The position numbers were made by a program, and so were the translations under genes. The notes beneath the pieces are model-generated. The model was not told the DNA's origin and searched no databases. It saw nothing but the letters and a program-made list of their open reading frames with translations. Positions 33,345 through 42,199 of a stretch of 64,000 bases of DNA are shown here, piece by piece (within the stretch, counting starts at the first letter, position 1; each line of letters begins with the position of its first letter). Origin of the DNA: Desulfocurvibacter africanus subsp. africanus DSM 2603 (lineage in GTDB: Bacteria > Desulfobacterota > Desulfovibrionia > Desulfovibrionales > Desulfovibrionaceae); NCBI RefSeq assembly GCF_000422545.1, contig NZ_AULZ01000013.1, forward strand, positions 1 through 64,000, written 5' to 3'.

Positions 33345-35021
33345 TTAGCCTCCCGCCACGCGCAGGACTTCCGTGGCCGAGGACAGGCCCTGGCGCACCT
33401 TTTCCCAGCCGCTGTCACGAAGCAGCTGCATGCCCTGGCTCACGGCCAGATCGCGGATGGCCGTGGAGCTCTTGCTCTCCAGGATGAGGCTCTTGACTTC
33501 GTCGCTCACGGGCAGGACCTCGAAGATGGCCGTCCTGCCGCGATAGCCGGTATTGCTGCACTTGGGGCAGCCCACGGCCTCGTACAGTGGTTCGGCCGGA
33601 GTGGGCGTCCAGGGCATGCCCAACCTGCGGACCAAGGCTTCATCAGGCAGAAAGGGTTTCTTGCAGGCCGGACAGAGCACTCGCAGCAGTCGCTGGGCCA
33701 GGATGCCCAAGAGGGACGAGGACAGCAGGTAGTCCTCCACTCCGATCTCAACCAGCCGCGTCACGGCGCCTGCCGCGTCGTTGGTGTGCAGGGTGGAGAA
33801 GACCAGGTGGCCCGTGAGGGCCGACTGCACGGCGATATCCGCCGTTTCCCGGTCGCGGATCTCGCCGATGAGGATCACATCCGGGTCCTGGCGCACGATG
33901 GAGCGCAGACCGCTGGCAAAGGTCAATCCGGCTTTCGGATTGGCCTGAACCTGGTTGATGCCGTCCAGGTCATATTCCACCGGATCCTCGATGGTGATGA
34001 TTTTTTTATCCGGCGAGTTGAGCGTGTTGAGGGCCGAGTAGAGCGTGGTGGTTTTGCCACTGCCTGTGGGGCCGGTGACCAGGACGATGCCGTGGGGTTG
34101 GCGAATGAGCTGGTCGAAGGCCTCCAGTTGCAGGGCCGGAAAGCCCAGTTTCTCCATGGAAAACGAGATGGACGTGCGGTCCAGCAGGCGGATGACCACG
34201 GACTCGCCGTGGGTCGTGGGCAGGCAGGACACGCGCATGTCTATGGATTTGCCGGCGATCTTGAGGAACATCTTGCCGTCCTGGGGCAGGCGGCGTTCGG
34301 CGATGTCCAGGCGGGCCATGATCTTGATGCGCGAGACGATGGCCTGTTGCAGATGACGAGGCAGGGCCTCGAAATCTTGCAGGATTCCGTCGATGCGGAA
34401 GCGCACCTGGATGCGATCCTGAAAGGTCTCCAGGTGGATGTCGCTGGCCGCGCTCTCCACGGCCTTGGTCAGGATGAGGTTGACCTTCTTGACTACCGGG
34501 GCCTCGGAGGCCAAATCCTTGAGCTGCTCCACATCCTCGAAGGCAAGGAACTCTGGTTCGGCGGCCTGCTCGTCATCACTGTCCTGCTGGCGGTGCTCGC
34601 CGTGCAGGTAGTGGGCCTGGATCCAGGCGCGGATGGATTCCTCGCGGCTTATGGCCAGCTCTATATCGCCCACCCTGAATAGTTTCTTGAGCGTATCGAT
34701 GACGATATGGTCGAAGGGATCGCTGATGACGATGGATAGTTTGTCGTCGTGCACGGCCATGGGCACGAAGGCGTGCTCCTGCATGAACAGCGGCGAAATG
34801 CGGGAGAAGGCCTCGGGGTCGTACGTCTCGGGAAGGGTTTTGATGAAGGGTATGCCGAGTTCCGCGGCCACCAGGCCGAGAAAGTCGTCCTCCGACACGA
34901 GGCCCGTGCGTATGGCCACCTTGTAGGGCGGTTCGCCCGTTCGGCTGTTGGCCACAACGCGGCGCAGTTCGTCGCGTTGCAGCATTCCTCGGTCTATCAT
35001 GGCATCGATGATATTAGACAT
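33345..35021 (-). CDS. gspE: Type II secretion ATPase GspE
   Basis: A 558-residue hexameric ATPase. An N-terminal GspE/MshEN domain is followed by the catalytic core with Walker A GPTGSGKT (317-324), the Asp box IITIEDPVEYDLDGINQVQ, Walker B DPDVILIGEIRDRETA and the His box LTGHLVFSTLHTNDAAG. A tetracysteine zinc element (CPAC...CPKC) follows. It powers pseudopilus growth. It is the first gene of the operon; no gspC is found upstream, where a lipoprotein gene runs the other way. Confidence 0.96.
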   Translation of the reverse strand: MSNIIDAMIDRGMLQRDELRRVVANSRTGEPPYKVAIRTGLVSEDDFLGLVAAELGIPFIKTLPETYDPEAFSRISPLFMQEHAFVPMAVHDDKLSIVISDPFDHIVIDTLKKLFRVGDIELAISREESIRAWIQAHYLHGEHRQQDSDDEQAAEPEFLAFEDVEQLKDLASEAPVVKKVNLILTKAVESAASDIHLETFQDRIQVRFRIDGILQDFEALPRHLQQAIVSRIKIMARLDIAERRLPQDGKMFLKIAGKSIDMRVSCLPTTHGESVVIRLLDRTSISFSMEKLGFPALQLEAFDQLIRQPHGIVLVTGPTGSGKTTTLYSALNTLNSPDKKIITIEDPVEYDLDGINQVQANPKAGLTFASGLRSIVRQDPDVILIGEIRDRETADIAVQSALTGHLVFSTLHTNDAAGAVTRLVEIGVEDYLLSSSLLGILAQRLLRVLCPACKKPFLPDEALVRRLGMPWTPTPAEPLYEAVGCPKCSNTGYRGRTAIFEVLPVSDEVKSLILESKSSTAIRDLAVSQGMQLLRDSGWEKVRQGLSSATEVLRVAGG

Positions 35022-35288
35022 GGCATCCAGATTACCCCAATCAGGGTCTTGTGCATAGATTTGCGATAAAAAAGCTCGGCCGGGAAGCGCGCCCTCCGCC
35101 AGGAAGCGCGCCGAAAAGGCCGGCGGTAGTGCATGTGTGCCAAGAATCTAGGCTCAATTGAAGATATGGGAAGACCGATTACAAAAGTTTCATGCTCAGG
35201 AGAGCCCATATGGCTGCCGGCTTGCCAAAACGCCGGGCATGGGCCATGGAAGGGCAGCGCCACAAGCAGCAATGGAGCCCAAGCGAGC

Positions 35289-35894
35289 ATGAGAATACCC
35301 GCCAACGAGCCGTGTTACGCACGCCCCAGGAAAGGCCTTCGGTCCGCCCGGTTGGTCGTATTGCTGCTGCTGTCCGTCCTGCTGGCTTCGGCTTGCGGGC
35401 TCAAGGAGCCTCCCCTGCCCGAAGCCACGGTCCCGCCCGAAACCTGGGGTATCGAGCCCATAGGCCTGTTCGTGCAGGAGTGGGGACAGCGTTCGGAATT
35501 CCGCTACCACGTCACGGATCCTGAAGCGGCCCTGGCGTTCATGTCCAGGCCGGTCAAGGCCATTCTCGTGCGCGAGAAAAGCGGCGAGCGCTATGAGCTG
35601 CCGATGCCCGTGCGTACGGGCAACCAGGAGTTGCTGGAACTGAACCCCGCGCCCTGGCGGGTCTACTACATGAGCTTTCGGCACGTTATCTTTCCCATCA
35701 GCGTGGGGGAGAGCATGAGCCTGATCATCGGCAACATGCGCGTGCAGGGGCTGGAGGCGCGGGACTTCAACGACCTGCCTCCAGGGCTGGACAGCCCGGA
35801 GCAGCCGGTGGCCGAACCTCAAGATACCATCCACATGCCCGGAGACGAACCGGACAGGCCATTCTACAGCGGTACGGTCGAAGATGCCGAGTAG
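35289..35894 (+). CDS. Hypothetical lipoprotein divergent from gspE
   Basis: A 201-residue protein from the ATG at 35289. The hydrophobic stretch LVVLLLLSVLLASACG gives a lipobox with Cys36. The mature protein begins with a Pro-rich segment (KEPPLPEATVPPETWG) and ends in an acidic Asp/Glu/Pro-rich tail. I recognise no domain. The N-terminus ahead of the hydrophobic core is rather long (about 20 basic residues), so a later start is possible. It is divergent from the gsp operon; a link to secretion is only suggested by position. Confidence 0.65.
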   Translation: MRIPANEPCYARPRKGLRSARLVVLLLLSVLLASACGLKEPPLPEATVPPETWGIEPIGLFVQEWGQRSEFRYHVTDPEAALAFMSRPVKAILVREKSGERYELPMPVRTGNQELLELNPAPWRVYYMSFRHVIFPISVGESMSLIIGNMRVQGLEARDFNDLPPGLDSPEQPVAEPQDTIHMPGDEPDRPFYSGTVEDAE

Positions 35895-35912
35895 GGGATG
35901 GCCGCATGCGGC

Positions 35913-36290
35913 TCAGGGCGAGGCCGCATCAGGGCCGAGACCGGCGCCGATTGTCTTCCTGCCCGCCACCGCTTCCACCACGTCCACGCAGGTCTGAGTT
36001 CCTCCATGCCCCGACGGGCCCCAATGCCAGGGACCCTCGTGGATGCGCAGGGCCGTGAGCTCGGCCACGGGAATGCAGCGCCAGTTCTCCGGCGAGCCGT
36101 CGCTGACCGGCCCCGCGCTGCTTTCGCCGCCGTATTGGTAGAACAGGCAATGCAGCCGGTCGCGCTTGCGGCCCAGCACGTGCGGGCACATCTCGCGGTA
36201 ATGGCCACCGTATACGGCGCTTACGGGACGCAACTCGCGCATGGCCCGAAGCAGGATGTCGTAGTTGGATACGCGCGGTTTTCTGACCAT
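35913..36290 (-). CDS. Conserved protein of unknown function
   Basis: A 125-residue soluble protein when started at MVRKPRVSNYD. It has distinctive invariant-looking motifs: AVYGGHYREMCPHVLGRKR, LFYQYGGESSAG, the WRCIPVAELTALRIHEGPWH stretch, and QTCVDVVE. Similar small proteins occur in other proteobacteria as I recall, without a known function. Several conserved Cys, His and Trp residues might indicate a ligand or metal site. It lies between repeat copy 2 and the lipoprotein gene (tail to tail, 18 nt apart). Confidence 0.65.
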   Translation of the reverse strand: MVRKPRVSNYDILLRAMRELRPVSAVYGGHYREMCPHVLGRKRDRLHCLFYQYGGESSAGPVSDGSPENWRCIPVAELTALRIHEGPWHWGPSGHGGTQTCVDVVEAVAGRKTIGAGLGPDAASP

Positions 36291-36346
36291 GACCCAGCAT
36301 AGCAGCTCCGGGACGGCCCGCAAGCTCCGCCCCAAAGCGTTGTAGC

Positions 36347-36472
36347 TAGAGCATTTTGCTTTTGAAGATGCTCTGCAAGCCATGCGTCGGCATGGCTTGC
36401 CGCTAGCTTCGGCCTAGGCAATTCACTTACGCCGTCAACGCCGGAGCGGGCGTCTTAAAAGCAATCTGCTCT
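36347..36472 (+). repeat. 126-bp multi-hairpin repeat, copy 2
   Basis: Same architecture as copy 1: TAGAGCATTTTGCTTTT at the left, AAAAGCAATCTGCTCT at the right, and the invariant GCAAGCCATGC-GTCG-GCATGGCTTGC hairpin at 36374-36399. The third stem is degraded (a 3-nt deletion and TTACGCC). It has TA at the left end only. It lies between the unknown gene (start 36290) and the traR 3' end. Confidence 0.9.
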
Positions 36473-36563
36473 GGGCGAAGAGGGGAGGCCGCACGCCGCG
36501 CATCACGACCTCCTGACGAATGTCCGAGTGACCGCCCCAGCCATCTGCGGCGGCAATACCGGC

Positions 36564-36890
36564 CTAACCTTCCCTGTGTCGCATGCAGCCAACGCAGTAC
36601 ACCGTGTCGGGCACAGCCTCCAGGCGTTGGATGGGTATGTCCTCACCGCAATCCGCACAGGTGCCGTAGTTCTCGCCTTCCATTCTACTCAAAGCCCTGG
36701 ACAGTTCGAATAGCCGCTGGTCCATGCGCTTCTTCCAGGCGAGATAGCTCATGCCGGTTCCGGCCAGTTCGCTGACAGTTATGGGATCTTGCGATTCATT
36801 GTAGGAAGACCATTTCTGCAATGCCTCACGAATGCTGGCAATCTCTGTTTCAATGTTGTTCTTGATTGAATTAAATCGACTCTGTCTCAT
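36564..36890 (-). CDS. DksA/TraR-family zinc-finger protein
   Basis: A 108-residue protein. A helical N-terminal half (coiled-coil like, Glu/Arg-rich) precedes a C4 zinc finger at Cys78, Cys81, Cys99 and Cys102 (GTCADCG...VYCVGC). The family binds the RNA polymerase secondary channel and adjusts promoter response, often with ppGpp. DksA itself has DxxDA at the coiled-coil tip; that motif is not seen, so this is closer to the TraR-like set. AAGGAGAG precedes the ATG. A terminator hairpin lies only about 20 nt upstream. Confidence 0.85.
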   Translation of the reverse strand: MRQSRFNSIKNNIETEIASIREALQKWSSYNESQDPITVSELAGTGMSYLAWKKRMDQRLFELSRALSRMEGENYGTCADCGEDIPIQRLEAVPDTVYCVGCMRHREG

Positions 36891-36910
36891 CTTGCTCTCC
36901 TTGAATTGTA

Positions 36911-36950
36911 AAAAGAAAGGCCCCATTTCCTGCGGAGATGGGGCCTTTTC
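36911..36950 (-). terminator. Terminator immediately upstream of the traR-like gene
   Basis: On the minus strand AAAGGCCCCAT pairs with ATGGGGCCTTT over an 11-nt loop and is followed by CTTTTT. The stem-U-run is followed about 11 nt later by the AAGGAGAG of the traR-like gene. It would also work in the plus direction (CCTTTTCGTT). Confidence 0.75.
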
Positions 36951-36970
36951 GTTGCAGCGAAGCAATGACG

Positions 36971-37087
36971 CTAGACGATGGCTCCCGGTGGCTTCTTGCA
37001 AAAGCCAAGGGACAGGGCAATACCTTTGACGGTATTGCTGAGTTGCTGAATTATCCTATTGTGGATATTTTTTAACCAAAGCTGCAT
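36971..37087 (-). CDS. Possible small protein/leader ORF ahead of the traR-like gene
   Basis: A 38-codon frame beginning MQLWLKNIHNR with AGGA seven bases upstream and ending PPGAIV. Two in-frame ATGs upstream (up to 37114) have no binding site. The peptide looks amphipathic and basic, with one Cys. It ends 21 nt before the terminator that precedes the traR-like gene. No homologue is known to me; it is real only if this region is translated. Confidence 0.35.
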   Translation of the reverse strand: MQLWLKNIHNRIIQQLSNTVKGIALSLGFCKKPPGAIV

Positions 37088-37337
37088 GTCATTATCCTGA
37101 TGCATTTTGTTCATGGCAAACGGACTAGATTCTACACACGTGCGTTTTATTTGCAAGGGATCTCCGAGACATTTTTATTTGCGGGCGGAGCCCCCAGCTA
37201 AGCCCATGGCGTCTCAATATGCCCGCATGGCGGCACACCGCCGCGCAAGCAGGTGCGCCATTTCGCCGTCCCCCTTGCAACGCCCCGTCAGTGCGGGTAT
37301 CTCTGACGGGTTGTGCCGTTAACGCAAAGGACGCGCC

Positions 37338-38495
37338 ATGTACTTCCATACTCCCACATTCCTTAAGGCCATGTCGCTCGTGTTCACCCGCAGGCCGCTC
37401 TCGGTCCGGCACATGCTCTTCGCCGTGATCTTCTCGGCTCTGTTCCTGGTCCTGCGCGCCGTTGTCATCGCCGGGCGCATCCTGGACGACTTTTTTTATC
37501 CGGGCTGGCGCTCTCAGGAGGTCAGGCGACCCATCTTCATCATAGGCAATCCGCGCAGCGGAACAACCTTCACCCACCGGCTCATGGCCGGAGACGAGCG
37601 CTTCACCTGCTTCAAGCTCTGGCAAACCATCTTTCCGGCCGTGACCTATTACAGGCTTTTCAGCCTGCTCGGCCGATTTGACCGCGAGATCGGTGCGCCC
37701 TTTGCCAGGATGCTGGCCTATGTCATGCGCAAGGGGCTTTCAGGCTGGGAAAAAATGCATCCCACGGGACCGGACAAGGCCGAATCGGACGAAATGCTGT
37801 TCGTCTATGCCTTCCTGAGCCCGCTGGTGTCCCTGCTCTTCCCGTATCTGGACGAACTGCCGCAGCTCAAGTTCCCGGACCGCCTGCCCGAGGACGACCC
37901 GGTGCATCTGCGCCTGTATTTCAAGGACTGCCTCAAGCGGCACGTCTACGCAACGCGCGTCACGCGGGCCAACGGCAAGGCGGAGCCGGACCGGATACTG
38001 TTGGAGAAGGTCGCGCTCATCGCCGGCAGGCTGCGCCTGGTCCTCGCCGCCGTGCCCGACGTGCGCATCGTGCACCTGGTGCGCCATCCCTACGAGTCGG
38101 TGCCCTCGCTCATGAGCATGTTCCATGCGCCCCTGCCCACTCTGGCCCCGCAGCATGCGGCCAAGAACGGTCCGGCCATGCGCCAGGTGGCGACCATGAT
38201 CTTCGAGTACTACCGGACCATTCTGGAAGTGAAGCGCGGCCTGTCGCCCGATCGTTTCCTGGAGGTGCGCTACGAGGATCTCGTGGCCGACCCGGCCGCT
38301 ACCGTGAAGCGCATCTATGACGTGTTCTGCATCCCCGTGAGCCCTAACTACAAGGACTGGCTGGCTCAGGAAGCCGGCAGAGCCAGGGGCTACAAAAGCG
38401 AGCACGCCTATTCCCTGGAAGAGTTCGGCCTGACCAAGGATATAGTCTATGCCGAGCTGAAGGACGTTTTTGATGAGTACGGCTTCAAGCCGTAG
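37338..38495 (+). CDS. PAPS-dependent sulfotransferase family protein
   Basis: A 385-residue protein. One N-terminal hydrophobic helix (about 26-46) suggests membrane attachment. The 5'-phosphosulfate loop is IFIIGNPRSGTTFTHRL (GNPRSGTT at 70-77) and the 3'-phosphate site is HLVRHPYESVPS (246-257). A third family segment, FLEVRYEDLVADPAATVKRIYDVF, is also clear. Such enzymes move sulfate from PAPS to an alcohol or amine; the acceptor is unknown. The gene lies next to hopanoid genes and ends exactly where hpnA ends on the other strand (TAG then TCA, no gap). Confidence 0.85.
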   Translation: MYFHTPTFLKAMSLVFTRRPLSVRHMLFAVIFSALFLVLRAVVIAGRILDDFFYPGWRSQEVRRPIFIIGNPRSGTTFTHRLMAGDERFTCFKLWQTIFPAVTYYRLFSLLGRFDREIGAPFARMLAYVMRKGLSGWEKMHPTGPDKAESDEMLFVYAFLSPLVSLLFPYLDELPQLKFPDRLPEDDPVHLRLYFKDCLKRHVYATRVTRANGKAEPDRILLEKVALIAGRLRLVLAAVPDVRIVHLVRHPYESVPSLMSMFHAPLPTLAPQHAAKNGPAMRQVATMIFEYYRTILEVKRGLSPDRFLEVRYEDLVADPAATVKRIYDVFCIPVSPNYKDWLAQEAGRARGYKSEHAYSLEEFGLTKDIVYAELKDVFDEYGFKP

Positions 38496-39482
38496 TCATC
38501 TTCCCATCTCTTCCAGATGCCAGCGCAGCGTATCCCGCAACGTGTCCGCCAGCGGCCGTATGCGGAAGCCTTCCGCGCCGCCCAGTTCGCGCCAGGTACG
38601 GCTGCCGTCGAAGGCCATCGAGCGTCGGCATAGCTTCACGCCCGTCACCGAAGACATTGGCTGGCGGCCCGTGCGCCGGCCCCACCATTCCTCCATCCGG
38701 CTGAAGGCCAGAGCCAAGCCATAGGGCACGCGGAAAGCCGGCGGCTTCATGCCTGCCTCGCGCGCCGCCATGGTCAGCAGCTCCTTTACGCTCAGGTTAT
38801 GGCCGGCCAGGATGTAGCGCCGGCCCGGCACCCCGCGTTCGGCGGCCAGCATGTGGCCCATGGCCGCGTCGCGCACGTCCACGAAGTTGAGCCTGCAGTC
38901 GATGTAGCCCTTGATCTTGCCTTGCAGGAAATTTCGCACCATGCGCCCCGGCGGAGTCAGGTTGCGATCGCCGGGACCCAGCGGCATGGTCGGGTTGACC
39001 ACCACGGCGTCGAAGCCCGAGGCGGCCAGTTCCAGGACGGCCCGCTCGGCGCGGTACTTGGAAAGGCAGTAAGGCCCGAGCTGATCCTCCTCGGTCACGC
39101 GCACGTCCTCGGTTATGGGGCCCGGATGGTCGCGCGGCGTGAGGATGGACTCGGTGGAGGTGTATACGAGCCGCTGGACCTTGGCCTCGCGCGCGGCCCG
39201 GATGACGTTCTCGGTGCCCTGGCGGTTGACCTGATCGAACACATCCGGGTTGCGGTCCCACAGCATGGGATTGGCCGCCAGATGGAAGACGCGCTCGCAG
39301 CCTCGGGCGGCCTCCTGCACGGCTCGGCCGTCGCGGATGTCGCCCAGCAGGATTTCGGCGGGCTTCGGAAGGTCCGTATGCCAGGGCTTGCGATCGAATA
39401 CGCGCACCAGCCTTCCCGCGGCCTGGAGCAGGCTGACGAGATGGCTGCCGATAAAGCCGCTGCCGCCTATGACCAGATCCAT
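38496..39482 (-). CDS. hpnA: Hopanoid-associated NAD-dependent epimerase HpnA
   Basis: A 328-residue extended short-chain dehydrogenase. The dinucleotide loop GGSGFIG is at 6-12, the STES segment follows VYT, and the catalytic YxxxK is Y138-CLS-K142. FVDVRDAAMGHMLAAERGVPGRRYILAGHNLS is typical of the HpnA group, which is thought to act on sugars in hopanoid biosynthesis, though the reaction is not established. ATG at 39482 has GAGAGG upstream; a TTG 6 nt earlier is the alternative. It follows hpnN by 12 nt, so the two are cotranscribed. Confidence 0.85.
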   Translation of the reverse strand: MDLVIGGSGFIGSHLVSLLQAAGRLVRVFDRKPWHTDLPKPAEILLGDIRDGRAVQEAARGCERVFHLAANPMLWDRNPDVFDQVNRQGTENVIRAAREAKVQRLVYTSTESILTPRDHPGPITEDVRVTEEDQLGPYCLSKYRAERAVLELAASGFDAVVVNPTMPLGPGDRNLTPPGRMVRNFLQGKIKGYIDCRLNFVDVRDAAMGHMLAAERGVPGRRYILAGHNLSVKELLTMAAREAGMKPPAFRVPYGLALAFSRMEEWWGRRTGRQPMSSVTGVKLCRRSMAFDGSRTWRELGGAEGFRIRPLADTLRDTLRWHLEEMGR

Positions 39483-39494
39483 ACCCAATACCTC

Positions 39495-42161
39495 TCAGCG
39501 CGCCTTCTTATGCTTGTTCGCCAAACCGGGCCAAAGGGCCAGCACCGCGGGCAGGATCATGAGCGTGGCCAGGAGCATGAGGCCGATGGAGACGGTCAGC
39601 AGCAAGCCCATGCCGGCCATGCCGTCGTGCGGCGAAAAAGCCAGGCTCACGAAGCTGGCCGTCGTGGTCAGGGCGCTGAACAGCACGCCCCGCGCCGTGG
39701 CCGTCCCAAGCAACTCCTCTGCAGATTCGTTTCCCGAGCGGTAGCGCTGCACGAGGTGGATGGAATAATCCACGCCGATACCCAGGATGAGCGGCACCAC
39801 GATGATGTTGGCGAAATTGAAGGCAATGCCCAGAGCCGTCATGGTCCCCAGCGTGTAGAGGATGGCCAGCGTAAGTGGCATGAGCATCAGCGCCGTCTCT
39901 CGCGCACTTCTCAACACCAGCAGCAGGAACAGGCTGATAAGCCCCACGGCGATGAGCATGGCCTGCAAAAAAGCCCCGGAGATGGTTTGCCCTGATTCGA
40001 GCACGGCCACTGGTGGTCCCGTAACTTCGGGGTCCACGGCCCGCACGGCGGCCACGAAACGCTTCTGGTTCTCGGGAATGGAGAGGTCCTGCGAGGGGAA
40101 AGCCTGCACCAGATAGACGCCCTGGGGCGAAACATACTGTTCCAGCAGTTCGGGCGGAAGGTCTCGCAGGCCGAAGGGCTCGGCGCGGCGCAGGTCGCGC
40201 AGGCTCTCAAGCAGCGCGGCCATGGGCCGCAGCATGGCCTGTTCCAGCAGACGCAGCGCGGATTCGCCGGCCTGAGGGTCGGAGAGGCGAGCGGTGAGTT
40301 CCCGTACGCTCGCCAGCAGCCCTGCGGCCTCGGACTGGCCCTGGCCCGACTCACGCAGATAGGTTTCCAGCGCCTGGCCAAAATTCTCGAACGCCGCGCG
40401 ACAGCTTGCATACTCGCAGTGGCGTACCTCGATGGGCTCGGGCGCGGGCGGCAGGGGCGGCAGGATGAACTCCAAATCCTGCAGGGCCGTGAGCTTGTCC
40501 TCTACGTCCGTGGGCAGGAAGTCGCCGATGTGCACCGTGCGGGCCACCTCGGGCAACTCGGCCAGCCGGGCGGCCTCGCGGGCCGCTTCCTCCCGGCTAT
40601 GGGCCAGGAGCGATATGTTCCATGGCGAATTGTCGCCAGTGCGGAAAAGATCCCTGGCCGTGACCACGGACTCGGCATCCTGATCCGAAAGATTCAGGGG
40701 ATTGGCGTCAAAGTGCACGCCGGGCAAAAGCGCCAGCGAGGCAATGATCAATACGGCAGCCGAGCCGGTTACCAGGCGGGCTCTTCGGGCGGGAAAGCGC
40801 GACACTCGCCGCCCCAGGCTCAGGCTGCGGCCTTGGGTCAGGTCCGTGGGCATGAGTGCGAACATGGCCGGCAATACGGTCATGGTCGCCGCGAGAATGA
40901 TGAACATGCCCGTGCCGGAGATGAGACCCAGTTCCGAGGCGCCGATATAGGCCGTGGGCACGAAGGAGTAGAAGCCGAGGGCAGTGGTCACCGAGCAAAG
41001 CATAAGCGCGTTGCCGGTTTCCTCGGCCGCCTGGGCCAGGGCCTGGTGCTTTTCCAGATGTCTGCGCATGTTTTCGCGATAACTCAGGCTGTACTGGATG
41101 GCGTAGTCGATGCCCAGGCCGATATAAAGCACCACGAAGGCCACGGAGATGAGGTTCAGTCGGCCGATGGCCAGCATGGCGAAGCCAAGGGTGCAGGTAA
41201 GGCCCATGAGCAGCGTGGCCAGGCAGGCCAGGACCATGCGCCAGGAGGCCAGGCCTATGTAGAGCAGCGCGGCCACGGCGATGAAGGACAGACCGAAACC
41301 CAGCCCCACACTGCTCTCCACGCTGCGCAGGTCGTCGCTCTTGAGGGCCACGTTGCCCGTCAGGCGCACGCGCACGCCCGGCACTTCCTGCTCCACTTCT
41401 TGAGCCGCGGCCCGCACGGACTGGATGGCCTGCCGGCCAGGGTTGAGCTTTCCGTAGTCCAGCCTGGGCCGCACCACCACGAACTCACGCGAGATTTCGT
41501 CCTCCTGCCCGTCATCACCACGCATGAGTTCTTGCCAGGACAAATACTCCAGCCGACCCTGCAGGGCCCCCTCGATGGTCCTGTTCATGGAAGCGAAAAG
41601 CTTGGGCAGGGTTTCCGCGTCCTCAAGCTCCTGACCGCCCACGATGAGAAAGTCGCCCAAGGTCGAAAGGAGCGAGGGCAGGCTCAGATCTTCGGCCAGA
41701 GGCGTAAGGAAGGGCTGCACCCCTGCCAGATTGTCCACGGTCTCCTCGACCTGGTCCAGCTCGCGCAGAAGAATGCCGTTGCGGCGAAAAAACTCGTCCG
41801 CTCCCGGCGCGAAAACCGATTCGAGCCCTGCCTCCGGAGCCATCCGCCGCAGCCGGGCGGCCAGCTTTTCCTGAAACGCGCGGGCCATTTCGGGAGCATC
41901 ACTCTCCACGACCGCCACGAGCGTCTCGCGCTGTCCGGGAAAGGCTTGGTCGAGCTTCTTGCGCATCTGGCGGAAAGGCAGCTCGTCCGAAACCATTTCG
42001 GTCATATCCGTGCTGATGGCGAAGTGGCTGACGGTATACCAGCCCAGCCAGCCCGTCAGGGCAACGGCCAGCAGGAGCGTGAGGCCGGGGTGGGCCAGCA
42101 CGGCCTGGACGACCCAACGGGGCATGCAGGGGATGTTCTTGCGTATGCGGCGCAGGGGCAT
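39495..42161 (-). CDS. hpnN: Hopanoid transporter HpnN (RND/MMPL superfamily)
   Basis: An 888-residue protein. The start MPLRRIRK has GGAG five bases upstream; the longer frame overlaps the upstream gene and is rejected. It has two halves, each with a periplasmic domain and a six-helix bundle: the first around FVVLYIGLGIDYAIQYSLSYREN, the second around FANIIVVPLILGIGVDYSIHLVQRY. These GIDYAI/GVDYSI segments are the membrane-core motifs of the family. HpnN moves hopanoids to the outer membrane in Rhodopseudomonas. It is downstream of the HpnL-like gene by 38 nt. Confidence 0.9.
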   Translation of the reverse strand: MPLRRIRKNIPCMPRWVVQAVLAHPGLTLLLAVALTGWLGWYTVSHFAISTDMTEMVSDELPFRQMRKKLDQAFPGQRETLVAVVESDAPEMARAFQEKLAARLRRMAPEAGLESVFAPGADEFFRRNGILLRELDQVEETVDNLAGVQPFLTPLAEDLSLPSLLSTLGDFLIVGGQELEDAETLPKLFASMNRTIEGALQGRLEYLSWQELMRGDDGQEDEISREFVVVRPRLDYGKLNPGRQAIQSVRAAAQEVEQEVPGVRVRLTGNVALKSDDLRSVESSVGLGFGLSFIAVAALLYIGLASWRMVLACLATLLMGLTCTLGFAMLAIGRLNLISVAFVVLYIGLGIDYAIQYSLSYRENMRRHLEKHQALAQAAEETGNALMLCSVTTALGFYSFVPTAYIGASELGLISGTGMFIILAATMTVLPAMFALMPTDLTQGRSLSLGRRVSRFPARRARLVTGSAAVLIIASLALLPGVHFDANPLNLSDQDAESVVTARDLFRTGDNSPWNISLLAHSREEAAREAARLAELPEVARTVHIGDFLPTDVEDKLTALQDLEFILPPLPPAPEPIEVRHCEYASCRAAFENFGQALETYLRESGQGQSEAAGLLASVRELTARLSDPQAGESALRLLEQAMLRPMAALLESLRDLRRAEPFGLRDLPPELLEQYVSPQGVYLVQAFPSQDLSIPENQKRFVAAVRAVDPEVTGPPVAVLESGQTISGAFLQAMLIAVGLISLFLLLVLRSARETALMLMPLTLAILYTLGTMTALGIAFNFANIIVVPLILGIGVDYSIHLVQRYRSGNESAEELLGTATARGVLFSALTTTASFVSLAFSPHDGMAGMGLLLTVSIGLMLLATLMILPAVLALWPGLANKHKKAR

Positions 42162-42199
42162 GCCGACTCCGATTAAACGTGATCCGTCACGCGACGGCT

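Larger units (their letters stand above)
36891..37337. other. Spacer between traR-like gene and sulfotransferase
   Basis: About 450 nt. Besides the terminator and the small frame listed separately, the stretch around 37000-37130 is AT-rich and should hold divergent promoters. The last 60 nt before the sulfotransferase contain the inverted pair CCCGTCAGTGCGGG/TCTGACGGG. Confidence 0.4.

Noticed and set aside
35192-35524. 110-codon plus-strand frame (MLRRAHM...), in a different frame from the lipoprotein
   Set aside because: AGGAGAG lies ahead of an ATG at 35210, but the frame overlaps the lipoprotein gene and has random, Arg/Pro-rich composition; the lipobox frame is better supported.
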